Below are positions 25,170-34,692 of a DNA stretch of 64,000 bases, in pieces. Positions within the stretch are counted from its first letter, which is position 1. Each line of letters opens with the position of its first letter. The position numbers and the translations under genes were made by a program. The stretch is from assembly GCF_025917685.1 (NCBI RefSeq), contig NZ_CP089518.1, forward strand, positions 2,543,001-2,607,000, given 5' to 3'. This stretch comes from Bacillus cereus. Lineage in GTDB: Bacteria > Bacillota > Bacilli > Bacillales > Bacillaceae_G. A model generated the notes under the pieces. The model had not been told where the DNA came from, searched no databases, and worked only from the letters and a program-made list of their open reading frames with translations.

Positions 25170-26417
25170 TTATTTCGAATCTATTGATTCTGTTGAATAT
25201 ACCTTGGACCTTGAAGATAATAAGGTAAACGCACACAATATAATAGTAATAAGTAGCATTACCAATACTCCTACAATGACTACAAGTTGTATAGAAATGA
25301 ATTGAGTTGCAACGCCGAACAGAATCGTTATAAAAATGGTTATTGCCGCAATAACAAGCCCATATATACTTCCGATCCGTCCCATCATATGAACAGGAAC
25401 ATTATTTTGATAAAATGTATAAAATCCTGTATTTGCATATGCCATAGAGAAAGATAAAATAAAGAATCCGATAGCAGCCATTAAAAACTCATTTGAAAAG
25501 GCATAAATCAAATATCCGATTGCAATGAATAATGATCCGATTCCAATTAGAAATGAAGGTACTAATTTTTTTGATAAAATTGTATTTGTTATGGCTCCTA
25601 AAATAAAACCCGCTCCAGCGATACTAACTAAAAAGCCATACTCACTATCTGTTAACAATAAAATTTCTTTCGCAAATGATAGTTCAAGTGAATCATTTGC
25701 GGTAGCTAATACCATCATCCCTTGGAATAAGAAGTAAACACATACTATATACACAGATTTTTTGCTAAAACTTAAAACTATGTTCCAATCTTTTTTTAGT
25801 AAAGCTAGAGACAATTTATCACTTGATGTATTAGAATCGTATTCTTTATCAAGATTAGGTAAAAGTAATGTAATGAACCCTGATAACAGAAATGCTATAG
25901 CATTCATATATATTGCAAAATTTGGTGTATTCGCTATTAAAAATATTCCCGCTACCGCTGGACCAATTAAAGATGCACCAGACCCTATTAAACTACGTAG
26001 TGAGTTGAAACGTTGTCTTTGCTCTACTGGAATTAATTTCGTCATATATGTCATAGCAGTTGGTTCATAAATCGCACTGGACATACTTATAAAAAATACT
26101 AAGAGGTAGACAATCCAAAGGGATGGAACTAAAGGTAAAATAGCAATAAATACTGCTCGATATATATCGAGGTGAATCATTAACTTTCGTTTATTTAAAC
26201 GATCAATCATACTTCCTGACCAAGCGTTTGTAAATAACGTGGCTAATGGCTTTATCACATATAAAGTAGCAACAGCTAAGGCTGATCCGCCCATATTATA
26301 GACAAGTACATTAAGTGCTATTAGGTAAATCCATGCACCTAAATTTGCAATACCAACTCCGGACAGTAGTAATAAAGGATATTTCCAATCTTCAAGTATT
26401 TTTTTCACTTTAGGCAC
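25170..26417 (-). CDS. MFS transporter controlled by a T-box leader
   Basis: Twelve-helix MFS protein of 415 residues, MFS_3-like: NAWSGSMIDRLNKRKLMIHL in loop 2-3, STAIYEPTAMTYMTKLIPVEQ-like motif seen as AIYEPTAMTYMTKLIPVEQR, and GRIGSIYGLVIAAITIFITI. The start is one of two GTG codons (26417 or 26408); neither has a strong ribosome site. The gene lies directly behind a complete T-box leader, so its expression should rise when one tRNA is uncharged. That points to uptake or exchange of an amino acid or a peptide-like compound, unusual for this MFS branch. Confidence 0.85.
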   Translation of the reverse strand: MPKVKKILEDWKYPLLLLSGVGIANLGAWIYLIALNVLVYNMGGSALAVATLYVIKPLATLFTNAWSGSMIDRLNKRKLMIHLDIYRAVFIAILPLVPSLWIVYLLVFFISMSSAIYEPTAMTYMTKLIPVEQRQRFNSLRSLIGSGASLIGPAVAGIFLIANTPNFAIYMNAIAFLLSGFITLLLPNLDKEYDSNTSSDKLSLALLKKDWNIVLSFSKKSVYIVCVYFLFQGMMVLATANDSLELSFAKEILLLTDSEYGFLVSIAGAGFILGAITNTILSKKLVPSFLIGIGSLFIAIGYLIYAFSNEFLMAAIGFFILSFSMAYANTGFYTFYQNNVPVHMMGRIGSIYGLVIAAITIFITILFGVATQFISIQLVVIVGVLVMLLITIILCAFTLLSSRSKVYSTESIDSK

Positions 26418-26439
26418 CCGCTTTCTAAATTGTTTTAAA

Positions 26440-26735
26440 ACAATAAAAAAATCCCACCCCCCAAGACTTTTTAGTCTTAGGGACGAGATTTATCATCGCG
26501 GTGCCACCCTAGTTTGTTAATATGTCACCATATTAACCTTATCAGGTACTGCATTGCATTCATGCTTATACCTTAGCTCTATAACGGGAGCTACCGTCAC
26601 ACCATCCCCACATAAAAGGTTCCGATGTGCTGCTCAGAGGCTTGGTTCAATAAAGAATTTTTACTCCTTTTCAGCTAAATGGAGCTCTCTGTGAAAAATT
26701 CATTTTATTTACTCTTCTCTTCACTGCATTTAATG
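26440..26735 (-). promoter_or_regulatory. T-box riboswitch (tRNA-sensing leader)
   Basis: The conserved T-box AGGGTGGCACCGCG is at 26497-26510, followed by the terminator at 26444-26490 with a T7 tail. Stem I is readable: AAGAGTA (loop E 5' side), AATAAA pairing with TTTATT, the CAGAGAGC motif, then GAACCAAGCC. Taking the triplet directly after GAA gives CCA (Pro, 26643-26645). However, the acceptor-pairing TGGC demands discriminator G, which fits Gln (CAA, one base over) better than Pro. Amino acid identity is therefore unresolved. Confidence 0.93.
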
Positions 26736-26741
26736 TTTTCC

Positions 26742-26770
26742 ATATTATCACAAGTTTATTTAACTGTAAA
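26742..26770 (-). promoter_or_regulatory. Promoter of the T-box transcript
   Basis: TTTACA (-35) and TGaTAATAT (extended -10) with a 17-bp spacer, 6-7 bp before the leader. Confidence 0.65.
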
Positions 26771-26888
26771 TAAAAAATAATCAGTCTTTTAAAGAGGTGT
26801 CTTTTTTGATTTTCGTCCAATTTGATAAATGTTTTATTTAATATTTTTCTAAAAAATACGGTGCGTGAAATTGCTTGGAATTGTATCA

Positions 26889-26916
26889 AAAAGAGCCTAT
26901 TATCTACAGGCTCTTT
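26889..26916 (-). terminator. Terminator after the PBP gene
   Basis: AAAGAGCCT/AGGCTCTTT stem with a 9-nt loop and TTTTT on the minus strand. Confidence 0.85.
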
Positions 26917-26927
26917 CAAAATCCCTA

Positions 26928-29066
26928 TTAATTTGTATTAGCTTCTGCTAATGGTTGTAACGGCGGTTCTAAGTCTAGCATTAAAGTATCTCCTTCTTGT
27001 AAGTCTTGTCCTTTTTCAATACTTTGACTTGTTACATATCCTGTACCGGTCGTTTTTAAATCTAATTTAAATAATTTTGATAAATACATAACATCGCGCA
27101 TTGACCAACCTTTTAGGCTAGGCATTTTCACATTATTTCCTACTAGAAATATACGATCTCCTTCCCTCATTATTTCACCAGTCTGTGGATATTGTTTTAT
27201 TATCTTTCCTTCTCCTAATAATACTGGCTGAAGTTTATCTTTTTCTGCCATATCCTTTATTACGTTTATCGATTGGTTCACATAATTTTGTACTTTTATT
27301 TCAGTTTGTTTAGTTGCATCTGCCATTTGTTTTTCTGTATATGGTTTCACTTTTAAATATTCTAGACTATTTTTCATAACTGGTTTAAAAATTTCAGCAA
27401 GAGGCTGGGCACCGTACTCATCGCCCTTTAATTTCGGTTGTTTAATAGCTAAATATACGACTAGCTGCGGATCATCAATTGGAGCCATTCCTAAGAAAGA
27501 AAAAATATAATTTTCTTTTCCTTCCATATATCGTCCATTTTCAGGATTGGGGATTTGCGCTGTTCCTGTTTTACCGCCAATTGAATAACCATCAATTTTA
27601 TACATCGTTCCCGTTCCTTTTGACGAAGTTATTACTCGCTCCATTAAGCCTCTTACCTTTTCTGAGGTTTCTTTTTTTATCGGATTCCCAATTTCTTTAG
27701 GTTGATTTTCCATAATAACTTGTTTATTTGTTGGATTTACAACCTTATCAACAATATATGGTTGCATCATTTTTCCGTCATTTGCTATAGCTGTGGCTGC
27801 TTGTACTATTTGAATAGGAGTTACAGTAGAGCCTTGGCCGAAAGAAGTAGTAACTTGTTGGATTTGAGTATTTAACAATAATGTATTTTTACTTTCTCCA
27901 GGCAAATCTATACCTGTTTTTTGATTGAAACCAAATTTATTCATATATTGCTTGAATTTATTTGGTTTCAGTAATTGGTCTTCTAAAATAGAAAAGGCGA
28001 CGTTCGATGACCTTTCAAACCCTTCATCAAATGTAATTGAGCCCCATCCATATCCACCATTATGATCTTTGATTTCTGCTGAACCAACTGCGTATTTTCC
28101 TGATTGGAAATATTCTTTGCCATTATATACACCTTCATTAATTGCGGCAGCTAATGTGAATACTTTCATTGTAGATCCTGGTTCGTATGCATTCGCAATT
28201 GGATCATTTAAAAAATATTCAATGTCTCCTTTGTTAGGATTATAACTAGGCTTACTAGACATTGCTAAAATTTGCCCGGTTTTTGGATCCGCTATAATAC
28301 CTATTAACATAGAAGGCTCATAGTGTTGTTGCGTTTTATTCATTGCTTCTTCTAAAAAACTATCAATTTGTTTATCTAATGTGAGATATACGTTGTTCCC
28401 ATTTTTAGCGGGTTCTACTTTTCCTATGTCATTTGTAAGTGGGATTCCTTTTCGTGAACCTACATATGAAACATTACCATTTGTAGAGCGCAAATATTTA
28501 TCTAAACTTTTTTCGAGCCCAAATTTCCCCTCCGCATTACCTTTATCGTCTGGTCTTGCAAAACCAAGTATATACGAGGCGAAATCTTCATTTGGATATA
28601 CTCTGGCTTTTTCTGTTGTGAAAGATACACCTGGTATTTTCAAATTATTAATTTCTTCCTTCGTTTCTCTAGACAAGTTACGTCCAATTTTACCAATTTC
28701 AACTTGTGTACGTCCTTCATGAAAATTTTTCATGATCTCTTCTTTATCAACCTCAAGCGCATCTGCTAAACGTTGTGCAGTATCTTCTTTATCTTTTAAT
28801 TTATCTGTTCCTTTTAAATTTACAACGATGCGATATGTTGTTGAGTCTTGGACTAATACTTTACCGTTTTGATCATAAATCGTCCCGCGATTTGCCTCCA
28901 AAACTCCATTTTTGTTTTGTTGATCATTTGCAAGATCCTTTACATTAACATTATGTACGACTCCTACTGCTTGAATATAAAATATACGTAAAAGCATAAT
29001 AAGAAACAAAACAATAAAAGCAATCATCATATATCGAGCGCCTTTATTCGTTTGAAGTTTATGCAT
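26928..29066 (-). CDS. Class B penicillin-binding protein with PASTA domains (PBP2B-like)
   Basis: Transpeptidase of 712 residues that cross-links peptidoglycan outside the membrane. One N-terminal membrane helix (about 12-34), a dimerisation domain starting ANRGTIYDQNGKVL, then the transpeptidase with PGSTMK (Ser near 298), RSSNVAFSILE and GGKTGTAQ. Two C-terminal PASTA repeats follow (about 575-705). The layout is that of PBP2B/Spo VD relatives. It is not in a division gene cluster here, so it is likely an accessory paralog. The start has AAGAAAGGAGATAAAT. Confidence 0.93.
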   Translation of the reverse strand: MHKLQTNKGARYMMIAFIVLFLIMLLRIFYIQAVGVVHNVNVKDLANDQQNKNGVLEANRGTIYDQNGKVLVQDSTTYRIVVNLKGTDKLKDKEDTAQRLADALEVDKEEIMKNFHEGRTQVEIGKIGRNLSRETKEEINNLKIPGVSFTTEKARVYPNEDFASYILGFARPDDKGNAEGKFGLEKSLDKYLRSTNGNVSYVGSRKGIPLTNDIGKVEPAKNGNNVYLTLDKQIDSFLEEAMNKTQQHYEPSMLIGIIADPKTGQILAMSSKPSYNPNKGDIEYFLNDPIANAYEPGSTMKVFTLAAAINEGVYNGKEYFQSGKYAVGSAEIKDHNGGYGWGSITFDEGFERSSNVAFSILEDQLLKPNKFKQYMNKFGFNQKTGIDLPGESKNTLLLNTQIQQVTTSFGQGSTVTPIQIVQAATAIANDGKMMQPYIVDKVVNPTNKQVIMENQPKEIGNPIKKETSEKVRGLMERVITSSKGTGTMYKIDGYSIGGKTGTAQIPNPENGRYMEGKENYIFSFLGMAPIDDPQLVVYLAIKQPKLKGDEYGAQPLAEIFKPVMKNSLEYLKVKPYTEKQMADATKQTEIKVQNYVNQSINVIKDMAEKDKLQPVLLGEGKIIKQYPQTGEIMREGDRIFLVGNNVKMPSLKGWSMRDVMYLSKLFKLDLKTTGTGYVTSQSIEKGQDLQEGDTLMLDLEPPLQPLAEANTN

Positions 29067-29270
29067 ATTTATCTCCTTTCTTTTCCAATGTATTAATGTA
29101 AAGCTGTATTTCTAAATATGTTCTTTATTGTATTAGATACTATATTTTTCGAAGTTTTTTTAGTAATTCCTCTATAACAATAAGAAAACTAGCTATGTTG
29201 TTATCTGTTTTTTCGTATTTTATATTTTTAACATAAAAATACGGTAAGTGAAATTTAAGAATCTTCAAAT

Positions 29271-29301
29271 AAAAAGAACCTACAAAAAGTAGGTTCTTTT
29301 T
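29271..29301 (-). terminator. Terminator after the PAP2 gene
   Basis: AAAAAGAACCTAC/GTAGGTTCTTTTT stem, 3-5-nt loop, functional on both strands. Confidence 0.88.
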
Positions 29302-29302
29302 A

Positions 29303-29902
29303 TTAAGCTATATGGTTATATTTCGCTAAAAAAGGAATTCGTTTTGCTACTAGTGCATACATTTTGAAAATAAAACTTGCTAACGGTTCAAATATACGTG
29401 CGCCTTGCATTACTAATCCACTTGTAATAAATGTTAAGAACGCAGCACCAATTATATCTAGAGGATAATGAACGCCTACGTACATGCGTGATACACCGAC
29501 TAATATTGCCCATATTAACGCGATATACTTAAGTTTTTCTCCTCTAAGAATAAATACGAAAGCAATCGAAAATACGAGTACAGAATGATCACTTACAAAT
29601 GATGAATCTGCTGCATGTGGTACTAATTGATTTACATGATGTGTTATAAAAGGACGCGGATGATAATAAACCGCATGTATAAGAACATTTACTAACAATG
29701 CAATACTAACTGAAATTGTCGTATATAACACTGTATATTGTTTTCTAATTGCATTTTCTTTCTTTCCATTATTGAACCATAGGATAAGCATGAATAGAAT
29801 GGCTACATATGGAACACTATTTGTAATAGCAATCATTAGCGAATCTAATAGCTTGGATGATCCAGCAAAGTTATTAATCCATTGAAATACTGTGTAATTC
29901 AT
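29303..29902 (-). CDS. PAP2 family phosphatase, BcrC-like undecaprenyl-diphosphatase
   Basis: Membrane phosphatase (199 aa, five to six helices) that probably dephosphorylates undecaprenyl pyrophosphate to recycle the wall lipid carrier. The three PAP2 motifs are visible: YYHPRPFITHHVNQLVPHAA, SFVSDHSVLVFSIAF (V replaces the usual P before SDH) and SRMYVGVHYPLDIIG. The N-terminus MNYTVFQWINNFAGSSKLLD resembles B. subtilis BcrC, which confers bacitracin resistance. The start has ATAAGGAGAGAGTAAT. Confidence 0.9.
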   Translation of the reverse strand: MNYTVFQWINNFAGSSKLLDSLMIAITNSVPYVAILFMLILWFNNGKKENAIRKQYTVLYTTISVSIALLVNVLIHAVYYHPRPFITHHVNQLVPHAADSSFVSDHSVLVFSIAFVFILRGEKLKYIALIWAILVGVSRMYVGVHYPLDIIGAAFLTFITSGLVMQGARIFEPLASFIFKMYALVAKRIPFLAKYNHIA

Positions 29903-30173
29903 ATTACTCTCTCCTTATTATTTCTCATTGTACTTTAAATAAAGATACAAGTTCTTGATTTACACAGTATACAACATCAATATGAAAATGGGCTTAAACT
30001 TTTCTCATCTAATTCTCATGTTATTACTATTCATTTGACAATCGTGTAACTATTTACAAGAGCTAAGTATGTATAAAGGTTGTAAAACATTTTAAATAGT
30101 ATGGTAAACACTTTATGCATGAATATAATATTTAACATGTTCATTTAAATATAATTTCTCTGAAATCATATTT

Positions 30174-31163
30174 TTACTCCATACGAAGGGCAATATTACC
30201 GAATTGTTCTCCTTGCTGCATTCGATTTAAAGCTTGAATTGCTTCTTCTAATGGATATACTTTATCAATGATGGGTTTAATATTATGTTCCTCTATAAAA
30301 TGAATCATCTCATTAAATTCTTCACTGCTCCCCATTGATGTTCCCATAATATCGATTTGATTATAAAATAATGCTCGTAACGGTAATTCAATTTTATCTC
30401 CTGAACTTGCACCAAAATTAACAATTCTTCCGTTTGGTTTTAATACATCAAAATATTTCGAGAAAGTCGCCGGACCTATACTATCTATAATTAAATCTAC
30501 TTTTTCTCCATGTAAGCACTCTTCCCAATTACCAGAACTATTAAAAGAAAAGTCTGCTCCATATTTTTCTGCAGTCTTTCTTTTGCTCTCTATCCTTGAA
30601 GTAACACTCACCTTTGCTCCAATTGCTTTAGCAAATAACATAGCAAAAGTTGCTACACCACCGCCGATTCCTGGAATTAGAACATGTTCTCCAGATTTCA
30701 ATTTCCCTTTTGTAAAAAGTGCTCTATATGCAGTTAATGCCGATAAAGATAACACACCAGATTCTTCCCACGTAAGATATGATGGCTTTTTCATTACATT
30801 TTCAGCTGGCACAATAACATATTCGGCAAACGTTCCATCTGCTGGTCCACCTAACACTTCAGGTAACGCTGGTATTTCGTGAGTATTATTCCATCCAATA
30901 CTAGGATTTATAATAACCTCTGTATGTAGTGTGATATTTGAAACACCTTCTCCTAATTCCGTAACAATACCTGCACCATCTGATCCTAAAATTAATGGTA
31001 ATTCCATTTCTTTTCTATTATTCATAATAAATAAATCACGATGATTTAAACCTGCTGTTTTTAATTTCACTTTAACTTCCCCAACATTAGGTGTTATCTC
31101 AGCTGATAATTTAAATTCTAAACCTTCTAATCCTGTTTTATGTTGATGTACAATAGCTTTCAT
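30174..31163 (-). CDS. Zinc-type alcohol dehydrogenase/quinone oxidoreductase family protein
   Basis: Medium-chain dehydrogenase/reductase of 329 residues. GroES-like part (residues 1-130) includes [20 protein letters not shown] and [17 protein letters not shown]. The nucleotide-binding domain has [20 protein letters not shown] and [20 protein letters not shown], consistent with NADPH. The zinc ligands of true alcohol dehydrogenases are not all present, so a quinone or enal reductase activity is more likely. Good ribosome site AAGGGGGAATAATTA. Single gene. Confidence 0.87.
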   Translation of the reverse strand: MKAIVHQHKTGLEGLEFKLSAEITPNVGEVKVKLKTAGLNHRDLFIMNNRKEMELPLILGSDGAGIVTELGEGVSNITLHTEVIINPSIGWNNTHEIPALPEVLGGPADGTFAEYVIVPAENVMKKPSYLTWEESGVLSLSALTAYRALFTKGKLKSGEHVLIPGIGGGVATFAMLFAKAIGAKVSVTSRIESKRKTAEKYGADFSFNSSGNWEECLHGEKVDLIIDSIGPATFSKYFDVLKPNGRIVNFGASSGDKIELPLRALFYNQIDIMGTSMGSSEEFNEMIHFIEEHNIKPIIDKVYPLEEAIQALNRMQQGEQFGNIALRME

Positions 31164-31239
31164 TAATTATTCCCCCTTAATACTTTCAATGTACTAGAAA
31201 TATCGAAATAAATAAATTTTTTTGATTTCTAAGCATCAA

Positions 31240-31272
31240 AAAAGGAGGAAATACAAATGTATTCCTCCTTTT
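31240..31272 (-). terminator. Terminator after the two-component operon
   Basis: AAAAGGAGGAAATAC pairs with GTATTCCTCCTTTT (one mismatch) across a short loop; T-run on the minus strand. Confidence 0.8.
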
Positions 31273-31310
31273 AAAGAGTTTTTTCAAAAAGAATTTTATA
31301 AACTTAGCTA

Positions 31311-32726
31311 TTAATGAGTAGTATAAGGAAATGTAATCGTAACAATTGTTCCTTCATTTTCTTTACTCTCTAATTGAATAGTTCCGTTATATTTTTCTAC
31401 AAGCCGTTTTGCAATTGATAATCCTAGTCCATTGCCACCTTGTTTACGACTTCTCGCTTTATCAACTCGATAAAAGCGGTTAAGAACAAAAGGTAAATCT
31501 GCTTCAGGTATGCCCGCTCCGTGATCTATTATACTAATTTTAATTTTGCCCGATTGTATACTTGATTCGATGCAAATATACTTATTAGCTTCTTTCGTAT
31601 ACTTGACCGCATTATCCATTACAATAATAATAATTTGTTCTAAGTAAGATGATGGGATTGAAACATAAGCTTCATCTGTATCCAATTTCAGATCAAATTG
31701 AAAGTCAGTTTGCAGTACTGCAAAGTTTTGCGTAACTTGTTTCAATACGCTATTAACATGGACTCGTTCGGCTGCTACTGGATGCATCTGTTCTGATTCA
31801 GCCCTTGATAGCTCTAGCAGTTCTGAAACTAATTTATTTAATCGATCTACTTCTTTTAAACTGGATTGAAGGGATTTATCCAATACTGCTGGATCATTTT
31901 TCCCCCATCGATTTAGCATCGATAAGTGCCCTTGAATAATTGTTAATGGTGTTCTTAATTCATGCGATGCGTCTTCTACAAACTGCTTTTGCTGTGTAAA
32001 TGAGGTTTCTACTTCATCCATCATTTCGTTAAAAAGAATTGATAATTTTGCGAGTTCATCATTATTTTCTCGTACTGGAACCCTTTCATTTAGTCCGTTT
32101 TTCTTAATACGCTTCATCGTTTCTGTTATGTTTTGAACACTCGATAAAAGCTTTTTCGTTATAAGTATTCCACCTAAAAAACTAAACACTAATCCACATA
32201 GTCCCGCAACAACCATTACCACTAAAATTATTTTTAATAAATGATCAAATGTCTCTAAGTTTTTCGCAAGCTCAATAGTTCCAGTGAATTTTTTTGTTTG
32301 AATGGGTATGCGCTCAACTAATATTCGATCCTCTATATGTCTTTTTATAAATGATTCATCTTGCGTAACCATTTTGGGCTCTATCCATGCTTCATTAAAG
32401 TCTCGTGAAACAGTAACAATAGGTTTTCCATCTCTTCCTATAATACGAATCATTTGATGCTTATCGATCATGTTGTTTAGAAATTCTTTACTATTTTCAA
32501 ATGTTTTGCTCGAGAGCGTATCATTTTTATCTTGAAAATATGCCGCTATTTCTGTCACTTGTCTGTTTATTTGTTTCTGTTCATAATCTATAGTCCACTT
32601 ATTAATTACAATGAATTGTAATGCGCTATACAAAATAAACAAAATAAACACTAGTGTAGTGGACCAAAGTGTTAATTTCCACTTTATAGGTAAATTTCTA
32701 ATTCGGTACATAATGTTTTTTATCAT
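31311..32726 (-). CDS. Sensor histidine kinase (HAMP, HisKA, HATPase)
   Basis: Membrane sensor kinase of 471 residues: two membrane helices (about 18-38 and 165-190) around an extracytoplasmic sensor domain, HAMP (about 190-240), HisKA with the phospho-acceptor in HELRTPLTIIQGHLSML, and HATPase with VMDNAVKYTKEANK, DHGAGIPEADLPFVLNRFYR and GGNGLGLSIAKRLVEKYNGT. The start overlaps the regulator stop by 4 bp (ATGA), showing translational coupling. The ligand is unknown. Resembles the ArlS/YkoH group. Confidence 0.93.
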   Translation of the reverse strand: MIKNIMYRIRNLPIKWKLTLWSTTLVFILFILYSALQFIVINKWTIDYEQKQINRQVTEIAAYFQDKNDTLSSKTFENSKEFLNNMIDKHQMIRIIGRDGKPIVTVSRDFNEAWIEPKMVTQDESFIKRHIEDRILVERIPIQTKKFTGTIELAKNLETFDHLLKIILVVMVVAGLCGLVFSFLGGILITKKLLSSVQNITETMKRIKKNGLNERVPVRENNDELAKLSILFNEMMDEVETSFTQQKQFVEDASHELRTPLTIIQGHLSMLNRWGKNDPAVLDKSLQSSLKEVDRLNKLVSELLELSRAESEQMHPVAAERVHVNSVLKQVTQNFAVLQTDFQFDLKLDTDEAYVSIPSSYLEQIIIIVMDNAVKYTKEANKYICIESSIQSGKIKISIIDHGAGIPEADLPFVLNRFYRVDKARSRKQGGNGLGLSIAKRLVEKYNGTIQLESKENEGTIVTITFPYTTH

Positions 32727-33397
32727 TTCATTATATATCCAGCACCGCGGACTGTTTGGATATACTCCTCCTTATCTACACTATGTAACTTATTACGTAA
32801 ATAACGAACGTACACATCAACGATATTTGTCTCAACCATTGCATCATATCCCCATACTTGGTCCAGTAAAATATCACGGGTAAGAACTCGATTAATATTT
32901 TTCATAAACATAAGCAGTAGCTCGAATTCTTTATTTGTAAGTTCAATTTCTTCATTTCCTTTAGTTATAGTTCGAGATTCAATCTGAAGCTGTAAATCTT
33001 TAAACGTAAGAAATGATGTGTGCTTTTGCTCTGTAGTTTCTTCTCTTCTAAAAATAACCCTCATACGTGCTAAAAGTTCTTCAATCGCAAATGGTTTTGG
33101 AAGATAATCATCCGCTCCACTATCTAAGCCTGTCACACGGTCCATAATACTATCACGAGCAGTCAACATAATAATAGGTGTATTTTTAGTTGCCCTTAGT
33201 CGACGACATACTTCCAGTCCATTTAATCCTGGTAACATTAAATCAAGTAAAATGAGATCATAACTTTTTTCAAGTGCAGCTTCTAATCCCTTTCTTCCAT
33301 CAAGTTGTATATCTACTTTATATCCTTCATACTTTAATTCTAGTTCTAAAAAATCTGCCAAGCTTTCCTCATCTTCAATAATTAATATATGTTGCAA
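32723..33397 (-). CDS. OmpR-family response regulator
   Basis: Response regulator of 224 residues. The receiver domain has IIEDEESLADF (acidic pocket), the phospho-acceptor Asp in DLILLDLMLPGLNGLEVCRR, and LTARDSIMDRVTGLDSGADD with PKPFAIEELLARMR. The C-terminal winged helix ends VDVYVRYLRNKLHSVD and TVRGAGYIMK. The start is TTG after AGGAGGAAGTACCG. It is the middle gene of a three-gene operon: membrane protein, regulator, kinase. Confidence 0.94.
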   Translation of the reverse strand: MQHILIIEDEESLADFLELELKYEGYKVDIQLDGRKGLEAALEKSYDLILLDLMLPGLNGLEVCRRLRATKNTPIIMLTARDSIMDRVTGLDSGADDYLPKPFAIEELLARMRVIFRREETTEQKHTSFLTFKDLQLQIESRTITKGNEEIELTNKEFELLLMFMKNINRVLTRDILLDQVWGYDAMVETNIVDVYVRYLRNKLHSVDKEEYIQTVRGAGYIMK

Positions 33398-33409
33398 CGG
33401 TACTTCCTC

Positions 33410-33940
33410 CTATACGATTAAATGAATAAGTAATCCTATTCCGAATATAATTGCGATGATTTGATGTACTTTTCGATACATCATCAATTTTGTTTTCTGA
33501 TTAGATTTCTGTAAAGTAAAGCCTGCAACCCCTAATGCTACTAAGGATAAAAGAGAAAATATACCACTATATATTAGTATTATATGACGACTTCCTTTTA
33601 TTAAAAAGTAAATGCCGTGAGTAGTCGTAACAGCTATTACAGCGTATCCAATTAATACGTGAAACTGTTTTATGAAAAGGTATAGCTCTTTAATCATTTT
33701 AAATCCGTGCATATTTTTTTTCTTTAAAAATAACCATATTTGACGTAAGAACCATAATGATGCAGCTATAATTGCCCCGTATTCACCTAAAGAACCTAAT
33801 TTCTTATTTAGCCATTGTACATTTAATACATTCCCGTACAAAACATTAATAAATAGCAATTCTACACTGCAAACAATAATAGTAATACCAATTATTTTAA
33901 CATACATATGAACATATTTATTTCTTAGTATCTTCTCCAT
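33410..33940 (-). CDS. Histidine-bearing membrane protein (cytochrome b561/ferric reductase-like)
   Basis: Membrane protein of 176 residues with about five helices. Paired helices carry spaced histidines: QFHVLIGYAVIAVTTTHGIY and KVHQIIAIIFGIGLLIHLIV. That is how cytochrome-b-like and ferric-reductase-like proteins hold heme, but heme binding is inferred. It starts after AAGGGGATTTAAAA and ends 12 bp before the response regulator, so it is first in the two-component operon and may feed a redox or membrane signal to it. Confidence 0.72.
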   Translation of the reverse strand: MEKILRNKYVHMYVKIIGITIIVCSVELLFINVLYGNVLNVQWLNKKLGSLGEYGAIIAASLWFLRQIWLFLKKKNMHGFKMIKELYLFIKQFHVLIGYAVIAVTTTHGIYFLIKGSRHIILIYSGIFSLLSLVALGVAGFTLQKSNQKTKLMMYRKVHQIIAIIFGIGLLIHLIV

Positions 33941-34058
33941 TTTTAAATCCCCTTACTTATAAAGGCTCTGTAACAAGCAGTGTATCAAATAAAAAAGAAA
34001 GGAACATGAGAGAATGATTAAAATAAAATGAGAATTTCAAAATGACTTACATCTTGTA

Positions 34059-34565
34059 TTAATCCTTTTTAGCTAAAACTATTATTTTTTGAATAAACGG
34101 GGCTTTTGCAGTTGTATATGAAACACGATCAAAAGGATATGTAGTAGCAAGTCTTACTTTTAATTCGCTATATTCTTTTCGTGCCCATTCATGTTTTATG
34201 AGAAAATCTCGAAATAATAGGTTGTTCCTCCATTCTTCACTATTATAAATATAAACATGTAAATGGTGAGTACCAGCTCTCCATTTCCCTTTTCTAAAAA
34301 AACGCCAATTCGGTGTTTCTTTTGGGACATATTCATATCCAATTTCTGCAAGGTTTTCAGTCCAATTTTCAGTAATTTGTAAATTAGTTACGCCAATCAT
34401 CATATCAATAAGAGGTTTAGCTCCTAATTCTTCTACTGCTGTACTTCCTATATGCTCAATAGCAATAATTTCTTCCCGCAACAAAGAAATGAATTTCTCT
34501 TTTTCTGTTACATATTCTTCATGCCATTCGTTTTGATATGGTTTAATTAAAATTTGTTGTTCCAT
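34059..34565 (-). CDS. GrpB family protein (nucleotidyltransferase fold)
   Basis: GrpB-family protein of 168 residues. The core motif EHIGSTAVEELGAKPLIDMM (G-S-T-A...K-P-x-I-D) is intact near residues 37-57, followed by THHLHVYIYNSEEWRNNLLF and FLIKHEWARKEYSELKVRL, the usual C-terminal half. The family is related to nucleotidyltransferases and the CoaE-linked GrpB domain; its activity is unknown. Start after AGGAGGAGAATAAA. Monocistronic. Confidence 0.9.
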   Translation of the reverse strand: MEQQILIKPYQNEWHEEYVTEKEKFISLLREEIIAIEHIGSTAVEELGAKPLIDMMIGVTNLQITENWTENLAEIGYEYVPKETPNWRFFRKGKWRAGTHHLHVYIYNSEEWRNNLLFRDFLIKHEWARKEYSELKVRLATTYPFDRVSYTTAKAPFIQKIIVLAKKD

Positions 34566-34692
34566 TTTATTCTCCTCCTAATAGTATTTATCATTATATT
34601 TATAAAATTTCACGTTATTAACATAGGGATTCCGCAAAAATGTGTCGAATAATGCAATATACAACTTAATTATAGTAAATACGAGGTGAATA

